Assembly: GCA_009783605.1 (NCBI GenBank)
Contig: WRDE01000048.1
Location: 1 to 9,783, forward strand
Source of the DNA: Oscillospiraceae bacterium
GTDB lineage: Bacteria; Bacillota; Clostridia; Oscillospirales; Acutalibacteraceae
Direction of reading: 5' to 3'
Length of the DNA: 9,783 bases
Of this stretch, positions 1-5,745 are shown piece after piece. Made by a program: the position numbers and the translations under genes. Position 1 is the stretch's first letter, and each line of letters opens with the position of its first letter. The notes beneath the pieces were generated by a model. That model was not told where the DNA came from. It searched no databases and saw only the letters and a program-made list of their open reading frames with translations.

Positions 1-526
1 CCGGCGTCTCCGAAAGGTCGGGCCGCTTCCCGGAGAGTAGGGCAAAATACACCGCCGCGAACCGTTCCGCCAGATCGGCAATCCGCCAGCCGTCCGCAAT
101 CAGCCGGTGGACCCTGATCAATATGCCGCCGCTCTCCTCGCCGGATTTATAGATGTAAAACCGATACAACGGGTTCTCGGTGACCGGCATCGCCGTCTGG
201 GCGGTCACTGTCTCCCAGCGGGAGATTCCCTCGGCGCCGGCCGCCGAAAAATCAAAAAAGGGAAAGGCTTCTTCTTTGAAGGCGACCTGATACTGATACG
301 GCGCCCCGCCGATCACCGCCAGCCGGGTCCGCAGCGACACATCCTGTTCCAGCACGCGGTTTATGCCGCGGGCAGCCAAGCCGATATCCATGCGCCCTTT
401 GATAAGCAGAGAGGTGCAAAGGCTGTTCATCGGGCTGTTTTGATTCAGCAGCTCCATCTCCCAGATGCCACGCTGATTCCGCGACAGAGGGAATATCCGG
501 TAGCTCTCCTCAGGCCATATGTTCAA
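1..526 (-). CDS. NRPS-type condensation domain protein, N-terminal part (runs off the left edge)
   Basis: My own reading of the minus strand from 526 gives 175 codons that stay open to the window edge, so the C-terminus is missing. The start is TTG at 526-524. A TAA codon lies directly upstream in frame, and GGTGAGGGA sits about 7 bases before the TTG. The product opens like a condensation (C) domain: YRIFPLSRNQRGIWEME at residues 9-25 matches the C1 region (family form: P-L-S-x-x-Q-x-x-x-W), and VHRLIADGW at 139-147 lies where the HHxxxDG core motif normally falls, about 140 residues in. In that motif the second, catalytic His is Arg (R141, bases 106-104), while H140, D145 and G146 are kept. 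Active C domains join two carrier-bound acyl or aminoacyl groups; this one may be inactive, structural or specialised. Whether adenylation or carrier domains follow cannot be seen. The gene has a predicted promoter (568-596), so it may be independent of whiA. Family is fairly certain; activity is not. Confidence 0.8.
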   Translation of the reverse strand, partial: MNIWPEESYRIFPLSRNQRGIWEMELLNQNSPMNSLCTSLLIKGRMDIGLAARGINRVLEQDVSLRTRLAVIGGAPYQYQVAFKEEAFPFFDFSAAGAEGISRWETVTAQTAMPVTENPLYRFYIYKSGEESGGILIRVHRLIADGWRIADLAERFAAVYFALLSGKRPDLSETP

Positions 527-567
527 TTAACCATCCCTCACCATTCAGTAAAGTCAGCATCTGTGAC

Positions 568-596
568 AGTGTAGCATAATCCTTTCGCCTTTTCAA
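568..596 (-). promoter_or_regulatory. Predicted sigma-A promoter for the condensation-domain gene
   Basis: Read on the minus strand, the sequence is TTGAAA (596-591), a 17-base spacer, then TACACT (573-568). The expected transcription start is near 561, giving a 5' leader of about 35 bases before the TTG start at 526. The -35 box matches 5 of 6 consensus bases and the -10 box is weaker. Prediction from pattern only. Confidence 0.55.
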
Positions 597-617
597 TATT
601 TTTCCGGATTATTGTCG

Positions 618-677
618 ATAGGGGTTAGAGAATAGGAAATAGGGGATAGATTATGCATGCTATTCCCTAACCCCTAT
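618..677. repeat. Palindromic heptamer array over the whiA stop codon
   Basis: Seven-base units of the RATAGGG type run from about 617 to 650, and their inverse (CTATTC, CCTAACC, CCTATTC) runs from 660 to 679, around a central TATGCAT. The arms 618-635 and 660-677 form an 18-bp inverted repeat with one mismatch. In minus-sense RNA that mismatch becomes a G-U pair, so the whole stem can form with a 24-base loop. The right arm contains the whiA stop TAG (676-674). There is no U-run after the stem, so it is not a standard intrinsic terminator. Confidence 0.75.
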
Positions 678-1555
678 TCCGCGATCTTGATAATCCGCCG
701 CAGCCGGTGGTTCACTCCCGACCGCGACAGCGGCTCACTCAGCATTTCCCGCAACTCGTTCAGCGACAGCTCGGGGTTTTCCAACCGCAGCCGCGCCAGC
801 TCCCGGAGCTCCTCCGGCAATGTATCAATGCCGCCGCTGGCGGCGATTTTCTTCACCGCCCGGGTCTGTATTGCCGAGGCCGCGACGGTTTTGTCGATAT
901 TGGCGTTTTCACAGTTGGCGATCCGGTTGGCTTTGTTGCGGATATCCTTCACCAACTTGACATTCATCAGCGACAGCGACATGTTGACCGCCCCCATCAG
1001 GGTCAGACAGTCCTCAATCCGCTCGCTCTCCTTGAGATAGAGCAGATGGGTCCCTTTACGGCAGATATACCGCACCCCCAGCCCCAGCTCCCCCATCAGC
1101 GCCAGAATATCCCGGCTCAGGTTATAATGGGGAATGCTCCATTCCATATGGTAACCGTTTTCCGGGTTGGCCACCGTCCCGCAGGCGAGGAAAGCCCCCC
1201 GCAGATAGGCGGACAGGCACTCGTCGCATTCCAAATTGGCGCGGTTGAGCCGCAGTGCCAGCTCGCCGGTCCCGTGCCCGAACCGCCGCAGCACCGCCGC
1301 ACAGTCGGCGGCGGCGGCCGATACCGCAAATCCGCCGCCCTGAACCGTTACCGCCGGCGGCGTAATCCCGCAGACCGCCGCCGTCATCCGGCAATAGAGC
1401 CGGGCCACCGCTTCGCTCTCGGTCAGCAGCGAAACCCGCGCCGGGGAAAAGGCATGTCCGTTCTCTAACATCCCATAAGCCTGCGCCGCCGCGCAGCAGG
1501 GGGACATTTTGGTGATCCGGACAAGTTCCGCCTTTACGTCGGATGAAAAGGACAA
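674..1555 (-). CDS. whiA: WhiA, DNA-binding sporulation/cell-division regulator
   Basis: WhiA is a DNA-binding protein of Gram-positive bacteria that acts with sporulation or division genes; in Bacillus it affects division and chromosome segregation. The 293-residue product has the family layout: an N-terminal LAGLIDADG-type fold (about 1-190, including YLRGAFLACGTV at 117-128) and a C-terminal helix-turn-helix domain (about 220-290, with ANIDKT near 218-223 and SRSGVNHRLRRI at 277-288). The start is taken as TTG at 1555, because GGGGAG lies 7 bases upstream and the protein then begins MSFSSDVKAEL, as WhiA proteins usually do. A longer reading from 1606 would translate the heptamer repeat at 1574-1601 and is rejected. 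The gene lies 78 bases after the membrane-protein gene and would be the last gene of the leftward cluster. Its stop lies in the 618-677 palindrome. Confidence 0.95.
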   Translation of the reverse strand: MSFSSDVKAELVRITKMSPCCAAAQAYGMLENGHAFSPARVSLLTESEAVARLYCRMTAAVCGITPPAVTVQGGGFAVSAAAADCAAVLRRFGHGTGELALRLNRANLECDECLSAYLRGAFLACGTVANPENGYHMEWSIPHYNLSRDILALMGELGLGVRYICRKGTHLLYLKESERIEDCLTLMGAVNMSLSLMNVKLVKDIRNKANRIANCENANIDKTVAASAIQTRAVKKIAASGGIDTLPEELRELARLRLENPELSLNELREMLSEPLSRSGVNHRLRRIIKIAE

Positions 1556-1573
1556 GCAATCACTCCCCTTTTT

Positions 1574-1636
1574 GAATGCTGAATGCTGAATGCTAAATGA
1601 ACGCACACAACAAATATTTTCCTTAATTCAGCATTA
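1574..1636. repeat. GAATGCT heptamer array plus inverted copy between the membrane-protein gene and whiA
   Basis: Three exact GAATGCT units (1574-1580, 1581-1587, 1588-1594) are followed by AAATGAA. The inverse, ATTCAGCATT, lies at 1627-1636 and contains the TAA stop (1636-1634) of the upstream gene. In minus-sense RNA a 10-bp stem can form in two or three registers, with its 3' arm directly before the whiA ribosome-binding site. Effect on whiA translation is inference. Confidence 0.75.
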
Positions 1637-2362
1637 CCATTCGTCTCCCTCCCGCCGCCGGCGGAGGGTATTGCAGAACGCCGTGCCGGCGTACAGGGTA
1701 CAGCCGAACAACTTGTCGCCGTTGTCGGCTTCGGTGGATTCGCCGCCGACGGAGGTGGTCAGCCGGTAGCAGATCGGGTGGATGATCAGGATTTTCTCTA
1801 TCGGATAGTCCGGCGTCCCCGCCGGCAGCGCCGGCATCTTGAACCGGAAACGGATCTTCCGCCGGATATCCATCCCCTGCCGCAGGATCCTTTTGATGAG
1901 GATGACGGTGTCGGGATGGGCGAAATGGATCGCGGTCCGCCGGTTGAAAACCGGGAAAAACAGCACGGCGTACAGCCTGTCCTCGGCGGTGATGATCAGC
2001 TCCGGGCGGCGGCTCCGGAACGGCAGCGCCAGACAGGGATGCCGCCGGATATGTAACGCATATCCCTTTTCGGTGCAGACCTTCCGTATCCGCCGCGTCA
2101 GCCGCGCCCGCTTAACAACCGCCCGCAGCCACCGGTACAGCAGCACCGCCGCGATCAGGATTAAGATATATTGCCACAGGCTCCGGAACAAAAAGTCCAG
2201 CATCGGCGCCATGCTGTCTCCCTCTATATCCATATCATTTACATATGAGGGAAAAAACACCATGACCAATACGCCGAACATATACAAATACGCAACGGTC
2301 TTAAAAATCCACCCAATAACCCGCCCAGGCCCAATTTTCTTTTTCCCTTTAACAACAGCCAT
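1634..2362 (-). CDS. Unknown two-TM membrane protein with a basic cytoplasmic domain
   Basis: I do not recognise this 242-residue protein. The start is the ATG at 2362, which has GGGGAG 8 bases upstream; an in-frame ATG at 2392 and a TTG at 2401 lack such a site and fall in the heptamer array. After a KGKKK N-terminus come hydrophobic segments at about 18-38 and 62-78, then a strongly basic stretch (RWLRAVVKRARLTRRIRK, 78-94). By the positive-inside rule both ends are cytoplasmic with a short outer loop. The remaining 150 residues look soluble, alpha/beta and rich in Arg (for example RRPELIITAEDRLYAVLFF at 118-136). No catalytic motif is evident. It occupies the slot between rapZ and whiA where yvcK/glmR usually lies, but it has no resemblance to that family. 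A role in envelope or amino-sugar control would be guilt by association only. Confidence 0.8.
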   Translation of the reverse strand: MAVVKGKKKIGPGRVIGWIFKTVAYLYMFGVLVMVFFPSYVNDMDIEGDSMAPMLDFLFRSLWQYILILIAAVLLYRWLRAVVKRARLTRRIRKVCTEKGYALHIRRHPCLALPFRSRRPELIITAEDRLYAVLFFPVFNRRTAIHFAHPDTVILIKRILRQGMDIRRKIRFRFKMPALPAGTPDYPIEKILIIHPICYRLTTSVGGESTEADNGDKLFGCTLYAGTAFCNTLRRRREGDEW

Positions 2363-2392
2363 ATGCAGCGCTCCCCACAAATCATCTTCCAT

Positions 2393-2410
2393 AATTTTCA
2401 ATTTTCAATT
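2393..2410. repeat. TTTTCAA heptamer pair over the rapZ stop codon
   Basis: Two exact TTTTCAA units (2395-2401, 2402-2408) are flanked by partial copies so that AATT recurs every 7 bases. On the coding strand this is AATTGAA AATTGAA, and the first TGA (2407-2405) is the rapZ stop. Confidence 0.7.
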
Positions 2411-3262
2411 CTTCTGTATATCTCTGTGCTTCACCATCACCCGCGCCCCCTCCTGATTCAGGTGCATGGCCAGTTCTTCGGCTATGGTGACCGAACGGTG
2501 CTTGCCGCCGGTACAGCCGATGGCGATGATCAGCTGGGATTTGCCCTCGTTCCGGTATAGCGGCAACAGAAAATCCGCCATGCCGGTGAGCTTTTCCAAA
2601 AATTCCCGTACCTCGGGTGAAGAGAGCACATATTCCCGCACCGGCGTGTCAAGGCCGGTTTTGTGCCGCAGCTTGTCGATATAAAACGGATTGGGGAAGC
2701 ACCGGACGTCCATCACGATATCCGCTTCGGCAGGGTAGCCGTACTTAAACCCGAAAGACATGCACTGCACCTTCATGCCGGTCTGGCTGTCCTCCAGAAA
2801 CAGCGCGAAAATCTGTTCCCGCAGCTGGGCCGGGGTGGTATGGGTGGTGTCGATCAGATAATCGGTCCGGGCCCGGATGTTTTTGAGAATCTCCCGTTCC
2901 GCTTCAATTGCCTCCTGCACCGACCGCCCCTCGTCGGTCAGCGGATGCTTGCGCCGGGTCTCCTTATACCGCCGGGCCAGCTCCTGATTGCCGCATTCGA
3001 GAAACAGGATCTTATATTCCCCGCCCTGCCGCTTCAATTCTTCTAACCCCTCGAACAGCCCGTCCAACATCATGCCGCCCCGGGCGTCGATGACGATGGC
3101 CACCCGGGTCAGCCGGTCCTGCGACTGCATACACAGCTCGGCGAATTTCGGCAATAGTTTTCCGGGCATATTGTCTACGCAATAAAACCCGATATCCTCC
3201 AGCGCGTCCACCGCCCGGGATTTCCCCGCCCCGGACAGGCCGGATACGATGATAAATTCCAT
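2405..3262 (-). CDS. rapZ: RapZ/YvcJ family nucleotide-binding protein
   Basis: This is a 285-residue P-loop protein of normal family length. The Walker A motif GLSGAGKS is at residues 8-15, and the family C-terminal region is clear: SFGFKYGYP, then DVRCFPNPFYID, and GCTGGKHRSV at 249-258. Homologues bind ATP/GTP. In E. coli RapZ directs decay of the sRNA GlmZ and so controls glucosamine-6-phosphate synthase, while Bacillus YvcJ has been linked to competence; which role applies here cannot be read from sequence. The ATG at 3262 has AAAGGAG 5 bases upstream, just after an inverted heptamer arm. It lies 74 bases downstream of murB and 42 bases before the next gene, consistent with one transcript. 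Confidence 0.95.
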   Translation of the reverse strand: MEFIIVSGLSGAGKSRAVDALEDIGFYCVDNMPGKLLPKFAELCMQSQDRLTRVAIVIDARGGMMLDGLFEGLEELKRQGGEYKILFLECGNQELARRYKETRRKHPLTDEGRSVQEAIEAEREILKNIRARTDYLIDTTHTTPAQLREQIFALFLEDSQTGMKVQCMSFGFKYGYPAEADIVMDVRCFPNPFYIDKLRHKTGLDTPVREYVLSSPEVREFLEKLTGMADFLLPLYRNEGKSQLIIAIGCTGGKHRSVTIAEELAMHLNQEGARVMVKHRDIQKN

Positions 3263-3275
3263 GATAACTCCTTTA

Positions 3276-3351
3276 TAATGCTAAATGCTTAATGCTTAAT
3301 AATGCACTCCATAATTTAGCATTTAGCATTTAGCATTCAGCATTCAGCATT
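3276..3351. repeat. Large inverted heptamer array between murB and rapZ
   Basis: The left arm has TAATGCT, AAATGCT, TAATGCT (3276-3296). The right arm has three TTTAGCA (3315-3335) and two TTCAGCA (3336-3349), followed by TTG. The arms are inverted relative to each other and can form a stem of more than 20 bp with about two mismatches. On the coding strand the array writes the last four codons of murB and its TGA stop. Its 3' arm ends a few bases before the rapZ Shine-Dalgarno site. Confidence 0.85.
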
Positions 3352-4245
3352 GATATATCTCACTTCCCGCTCCAATAAAACCCCGTGCATCTCCCGCACC
3401 CGTTCCCGCACCGCCTGTTCTAATGCCAGCACATCGGCGCAGGTGGCGCCGCCGGCGTTGACTACGAATCCGGCGTGTTTTTCGCTGACCATTGCGCCGC
3501 CGGTCCGGAAGCCTTTCAGCCCTGCCGACTCGATCAGAGCCGCAGCGTACCGCTGCGGCGGACGTTTGAAATAACTGCCGGCGCTGGGCAGCTCTAACGG
3601 CTGTTTGGCGCGGCGGCGGTTCAGGAAATCGTTCATCCGCGCCGCGATGGCTTCTTTATCATCCTGACGCAAGCGCACTGTTACGCCGGTAATCATTTCG
3701 GTTTGCGGCAACTCCATAAATACCGAGCGGCGGTAGCCCAACCGCAATGGCTCCGGTGTCCAATTTTTTACGCCGTTCGCCGAAACCGATTCGGCGGCAA
3801 TCACAATCTGCGCCATCTCGCCGTCATAAGCGCCGGCATTCATATACAGCGCGCCGCCGGCGGTGCCGGGGATGCCATAGGCGAATTCCAGCCCCGACAG
3901 CCCCCGGTCCCGGGCAAATATACAGAGCTTTTTCAGGGAATATCCGGCGTGACAATATATATCGCTTCCGTTTGAAGTGGGTTCCATATCATCCGCCAGC
4001 CGGATCACGACCCCGTCAAACCCGGCATCACTGACCAACAGATTGGACCCGTTGCCGATCACCAATACCGGTATATCTGCCTCTTCGGCCATCCGCAGTA
4101 TATCCGGCAGCGCCGCCGGCTTGGCGGTGATCACCAACGCCGCCGGTCCGCCGATTTTAAAGGTGGTAAGAACAGCCAGCGGAACAGCGAACGCGGTTTC
4201 ACAGCCGCAGGCGGCGGCGAAGGCGGCAAGGGTTTGAATGGACAT
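3337..4245 (-). CDS. murB: UDP-N-acetylenolpyruvoylglucosamine reductase (MurB)
   Basis: MurB is the FAD- and NADPH-dependent enzyme that reduces UDP-GlcNAc-enolpyruvate to UDP-MurNAc in the cytoplasm, the second committed step of peptidoglycan synthesis. The 302-residue product has the FAD-binding part (GNGSNLLVSDAGFDGVV, 64-80; YGIPGTAGGALYMNAGAY, 123-140), GYRRSVF (170-176) and PSAGSYFKRP (220-229) with the catalytic Ser at 224; the conserved Glu near the end is in LEREV (291-295). The SAGSYFKRP form and its length indicate the type II (Gram-positive) enzyme. The ATG at 4245 has AAGGAG 8 bases upstream. The last residues, NAEC, and the stop are encoded by the heptamer array, so the natural C-terminus may have been overwritten. 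It follows the serpin gene by 50 bases. Confidence 0.96.
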   Translation of the reverse strand: MSIQTLAAFAAACGCETAFAVPLAVLTTFKIGGPAALVITAKPAALPDILRMAEEADIPVLVIGNGSNLLVSDAGFDGVVIRLADDMEPTSNGSDIYCHAGYSLKKLCIFARDRGLSGLEFAYGIPGTAGGALYMNAGAYDGEMAQIVIAAESVSANGVKNWTPEPLRLGYRRSVFMELPQTEMITGVTVRLRQDDKEAIAARMNDFLNRRRAKQPLELPSAGSYFKRPPQRYAAALIESAGLKGFRTGGAMVSEKHAGFVVNAGGATCADVLALEQAVRERVREMHGVLLEREVRYINAEC

Positions 4246-4276
4246 GGCGGCGGCTCCTTAACTGTATAATGGATAT

Positions 4277-4307
4277 AACTCTCAACTGTCAACTGTCAAT
4301 TCTCAAC
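4277..4307. repeat. AACTGTC-type heptamer array over the serpin stop codon
   Basis: Units AACTCTC (4277-4283), AACTGTC (4284-4290), AACTGTC (4291-4297), AATTCTC (4298-4304) and a partial AAC follow each other. On the coding strand each unit has TGA at the same place; the TGA at 4298-4296 ends the serpin. The other TGAs fall in the other two frames. Confidence 0.75.
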
Positions 4308-5543
4308 CGTATTCACCGCCCCGATAAACAACGGCAAACCGTTATCCCCGTCAATAATCGCGAACACAAACGGCCGGTCGAGGGTGACATATTTTCCCGG
4401 CATCGCGCTGGTAGGCGCCGTCTCTACCGCCGTAACCGCAGCGGCGCGGGCGCCGCGTTCGTTGACCTCGATAAAGGTCTTATGCCGTACCGCGCTGATG
4501 CAGAGCGGCGTATCCGCCGACATCGCCGAAAAATCGGCGGCGGCACCAAAGGCCAGCGGCATCCCCATCCCGATCAGCGATTCTTTCAGGCTGGTCTCAC
4601 ATTCAAAAGAGAATTTCGGTATGGCGGCGTAGACCGTCTCCGGCCGGGCGTTGGCCAACAGCGCGGCCAGCCTTTCCCCGTCCAGGCCGGCGATATATTC
4701 CTCCAGCGGCACCCCCTCGTCCGGCAGCAGCGCCGCGAAAGCGTACCGCCCGCCGGCATATGGTCTGAGAAAACCGACGGCCTTATCGTCGCTCAGATAG
4801 CTATGTTCCTGCTGATGCATAAAATCCACTCTCTGCGGGAGCAAACGGCCGGCGGCATAAAAATTACCCTGGCGGATTTGATTTTCTTCGTATACCCTTT
4901 CCCATTCGGCGTCGAAAACCATCGCGTTGATCAGATAGAGCACCACGGCGGGATCAATCTCGTCAACGATCTCTTTGATCATGCCGTCGGTGTTGTCCTT
5001 CACCCAATTGTTGATATCCCCCACCGTCCGGCCGTCAAACGGGCTCCTGCGCACCGCGGCGCCATAAAAATTGGCGTTGGTCCACAAAAACTCCGGCTGT
5101 ACTTTCAGCCCGGGATCGTCCCGGAACCAGATCGAATTGGCGATATGCAGTTTTGCCTTTTCAGTTGACGGCAGCGACCGGACATAGTCCCGCAGTTTCG
5201 CGTTAAGCCCGGCAATCGGCAGCCCGCCCAGCACCTGTTCCATCTGTTCCAGCGTCTCCCCCTCGGCGCCGTTGGCCGTTATCGCCAGCGCCAGCAGCAC
5301 CGACAGCGGCGAAACCAAGGTGTTTTTGACGTCGTCGAAGGATTTTTTGAACAGCTCAATAGAAAACCCGGCAACCCGGTCCTCAAAATCCGGGTCCGAA
5401 ACCCACTGGACAGGTTCCGGGTCCGAAGACGAAATATCGTCCGCCGGTTCCCCCGCCCCGGTCCCACAGCCCGCCGCCGCCAGCGCGATGACAGCAGAAA
5501 GCAAAAATGCCAGCAGTCTGCGGATACTTTTAACGTGCTTCAT
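4296..5543 (-). CDS. Serpin-family protease inhibitor, predicted lipoprotein
   Basis: This is a 415-residue protein with a full serpin fold. The start is the ATG at 5543, with AAGGAG 8 bases upstream; a GTG 21 bases further up has no site. Residues 1-25 form a signal peptide (KHVKSIRR, hydrophobic core) ending AAAGC, a slightly atypical lipobox with Cys26, followed by an acidic and Ser/Pro linker. Serpin landmarks include NSIWFRDD, LINAMVFDAEWERVYEEN and the C-terminal RPFVFAIIDGDNGLPLFIGAV. The reactive loop begins at E362 (P17 position) and has a small-residue hinge (ARAAAVTA), as in inhibitory serpins. Equal-length alignment to alpha-1-antitrypsin puts P1-P1' at T378-S379, but the loop is about two residues longer, so S-A or M-P are possible. 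P13 is Arg rather than the usual Glu. It likely sits outside the cell and traps host, competitor or self proteases. It has its own predicted promoter. Confidence 0.92.
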   Translation of the reverse strand: MKHVKSIRRLLAFLLSAVIALAAAGCGTGAGEPADDISSSDPEPVQWVSDPDFEDRVAGFSIELFKKSFDDVKNTLVSPLSVLLALAITANGAEGETLEQMEQVLGGLPIAGLNAKLRDYVRSLPSTEKAKLHIANSIWFRDDPGLKVQPEFLWTNANFYGAAVRRSPFDGRTVGDINNWVKDNTDGMIKEIVDEIDPAVVLYLINAMVFDAEWERVYEENQIRQGNFYAAGRLLPQRVDFMHQQEHSYLSDDKAVGFLRPYAGGRYAFAALLPDEGVPLEEYIAGLDGERLAALLANARPETVYAAIPKFSFECETSLKESLIGMGMPLAFGAAADFSAMSADTPLCISAVRHKTFIEVNERGARAAAVTAVETAPTSAMPGKYVTLDRPFVFAIIDGDNGLPLFIGAVNTVEN

Positions 5544-5604
5544 AGTGATTTCTCCTTTTTTCACATGGTTCTTATCCGGCGGGCAGATATGCTCAGCCCC
5601 TATA

Positions 5605-5633
5605 TTTATACATCATACACATGATACCTTCAA
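5605..5633 (-). promoter_or_regulatory. Predicted serpin promoter with an inverted repeat in its spacer
   Basis: Minus-strand TTGAAG (5633-5628), a 17-base spacer and TATAAA (5610-5605) form a plausible sigma-A promoter about 60 bases before the serpin start. The spacer holds a perfect inverted repeat, ATCAT-ACAC-ATGAT (5612-5625 on the plus strand), which could be a repressor operator. Both are pattern predictions. Confidence 0.5.
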
Positions 5634-5724
5634 AATGCATCAAAAAAGAGAGAATTTACCGGTTGTTCACAAGGATATTCACACAACCGCTGCGCGGACC
5701 GCTCCCAACAGATGCCGCAGTCAA

Positions 5725-5745
5725 TTTGCCATTTACAATTTACAA
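5725..5745. repeat. TTTACAA heptamer array over the ROK kinase stop codon
   Basis: TTTGCCA (5725-5731), TTTACAA (5732-5738) and TTTACAA (5739-5745) are in tandem. On the coding strand the unit reads TTGTAAA; the first TAA (5742-5740) ends the kinase after Leu. The rest of the 196-base gap to the serpin holds a weak GGTTGT/ACAACC hairpin near 5660-5690 and the serpin promoter. Confidence 0.65.

Noticed and set aside
107..574. Plus-strand open frame at the left edge
   Set aside because: The minus strand here reads as a condensation domain with conserved motifs and its own promoter; the plus frame has no recognisable features.
707..1468. Plus-strand open frame of 253 codons opposite whiA
   Set aside because: Antisense shadow of a well-supported gene; composition rich in Pro/Gln/Arg and no Shine-Dalgarno site.
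1556..1606. N-terminal extension of WhiA to 1606
   Set aside because: It would translate the heptamer repeat, whereas the TTG at 1555 has a strong Shine-Dalgarno site and gives the family N-terminus.
3276..3351. CRISPR-like reading of the repeat arrays
   Set aside because: Units are 7 bases with no spacers and no cas genes nearby.
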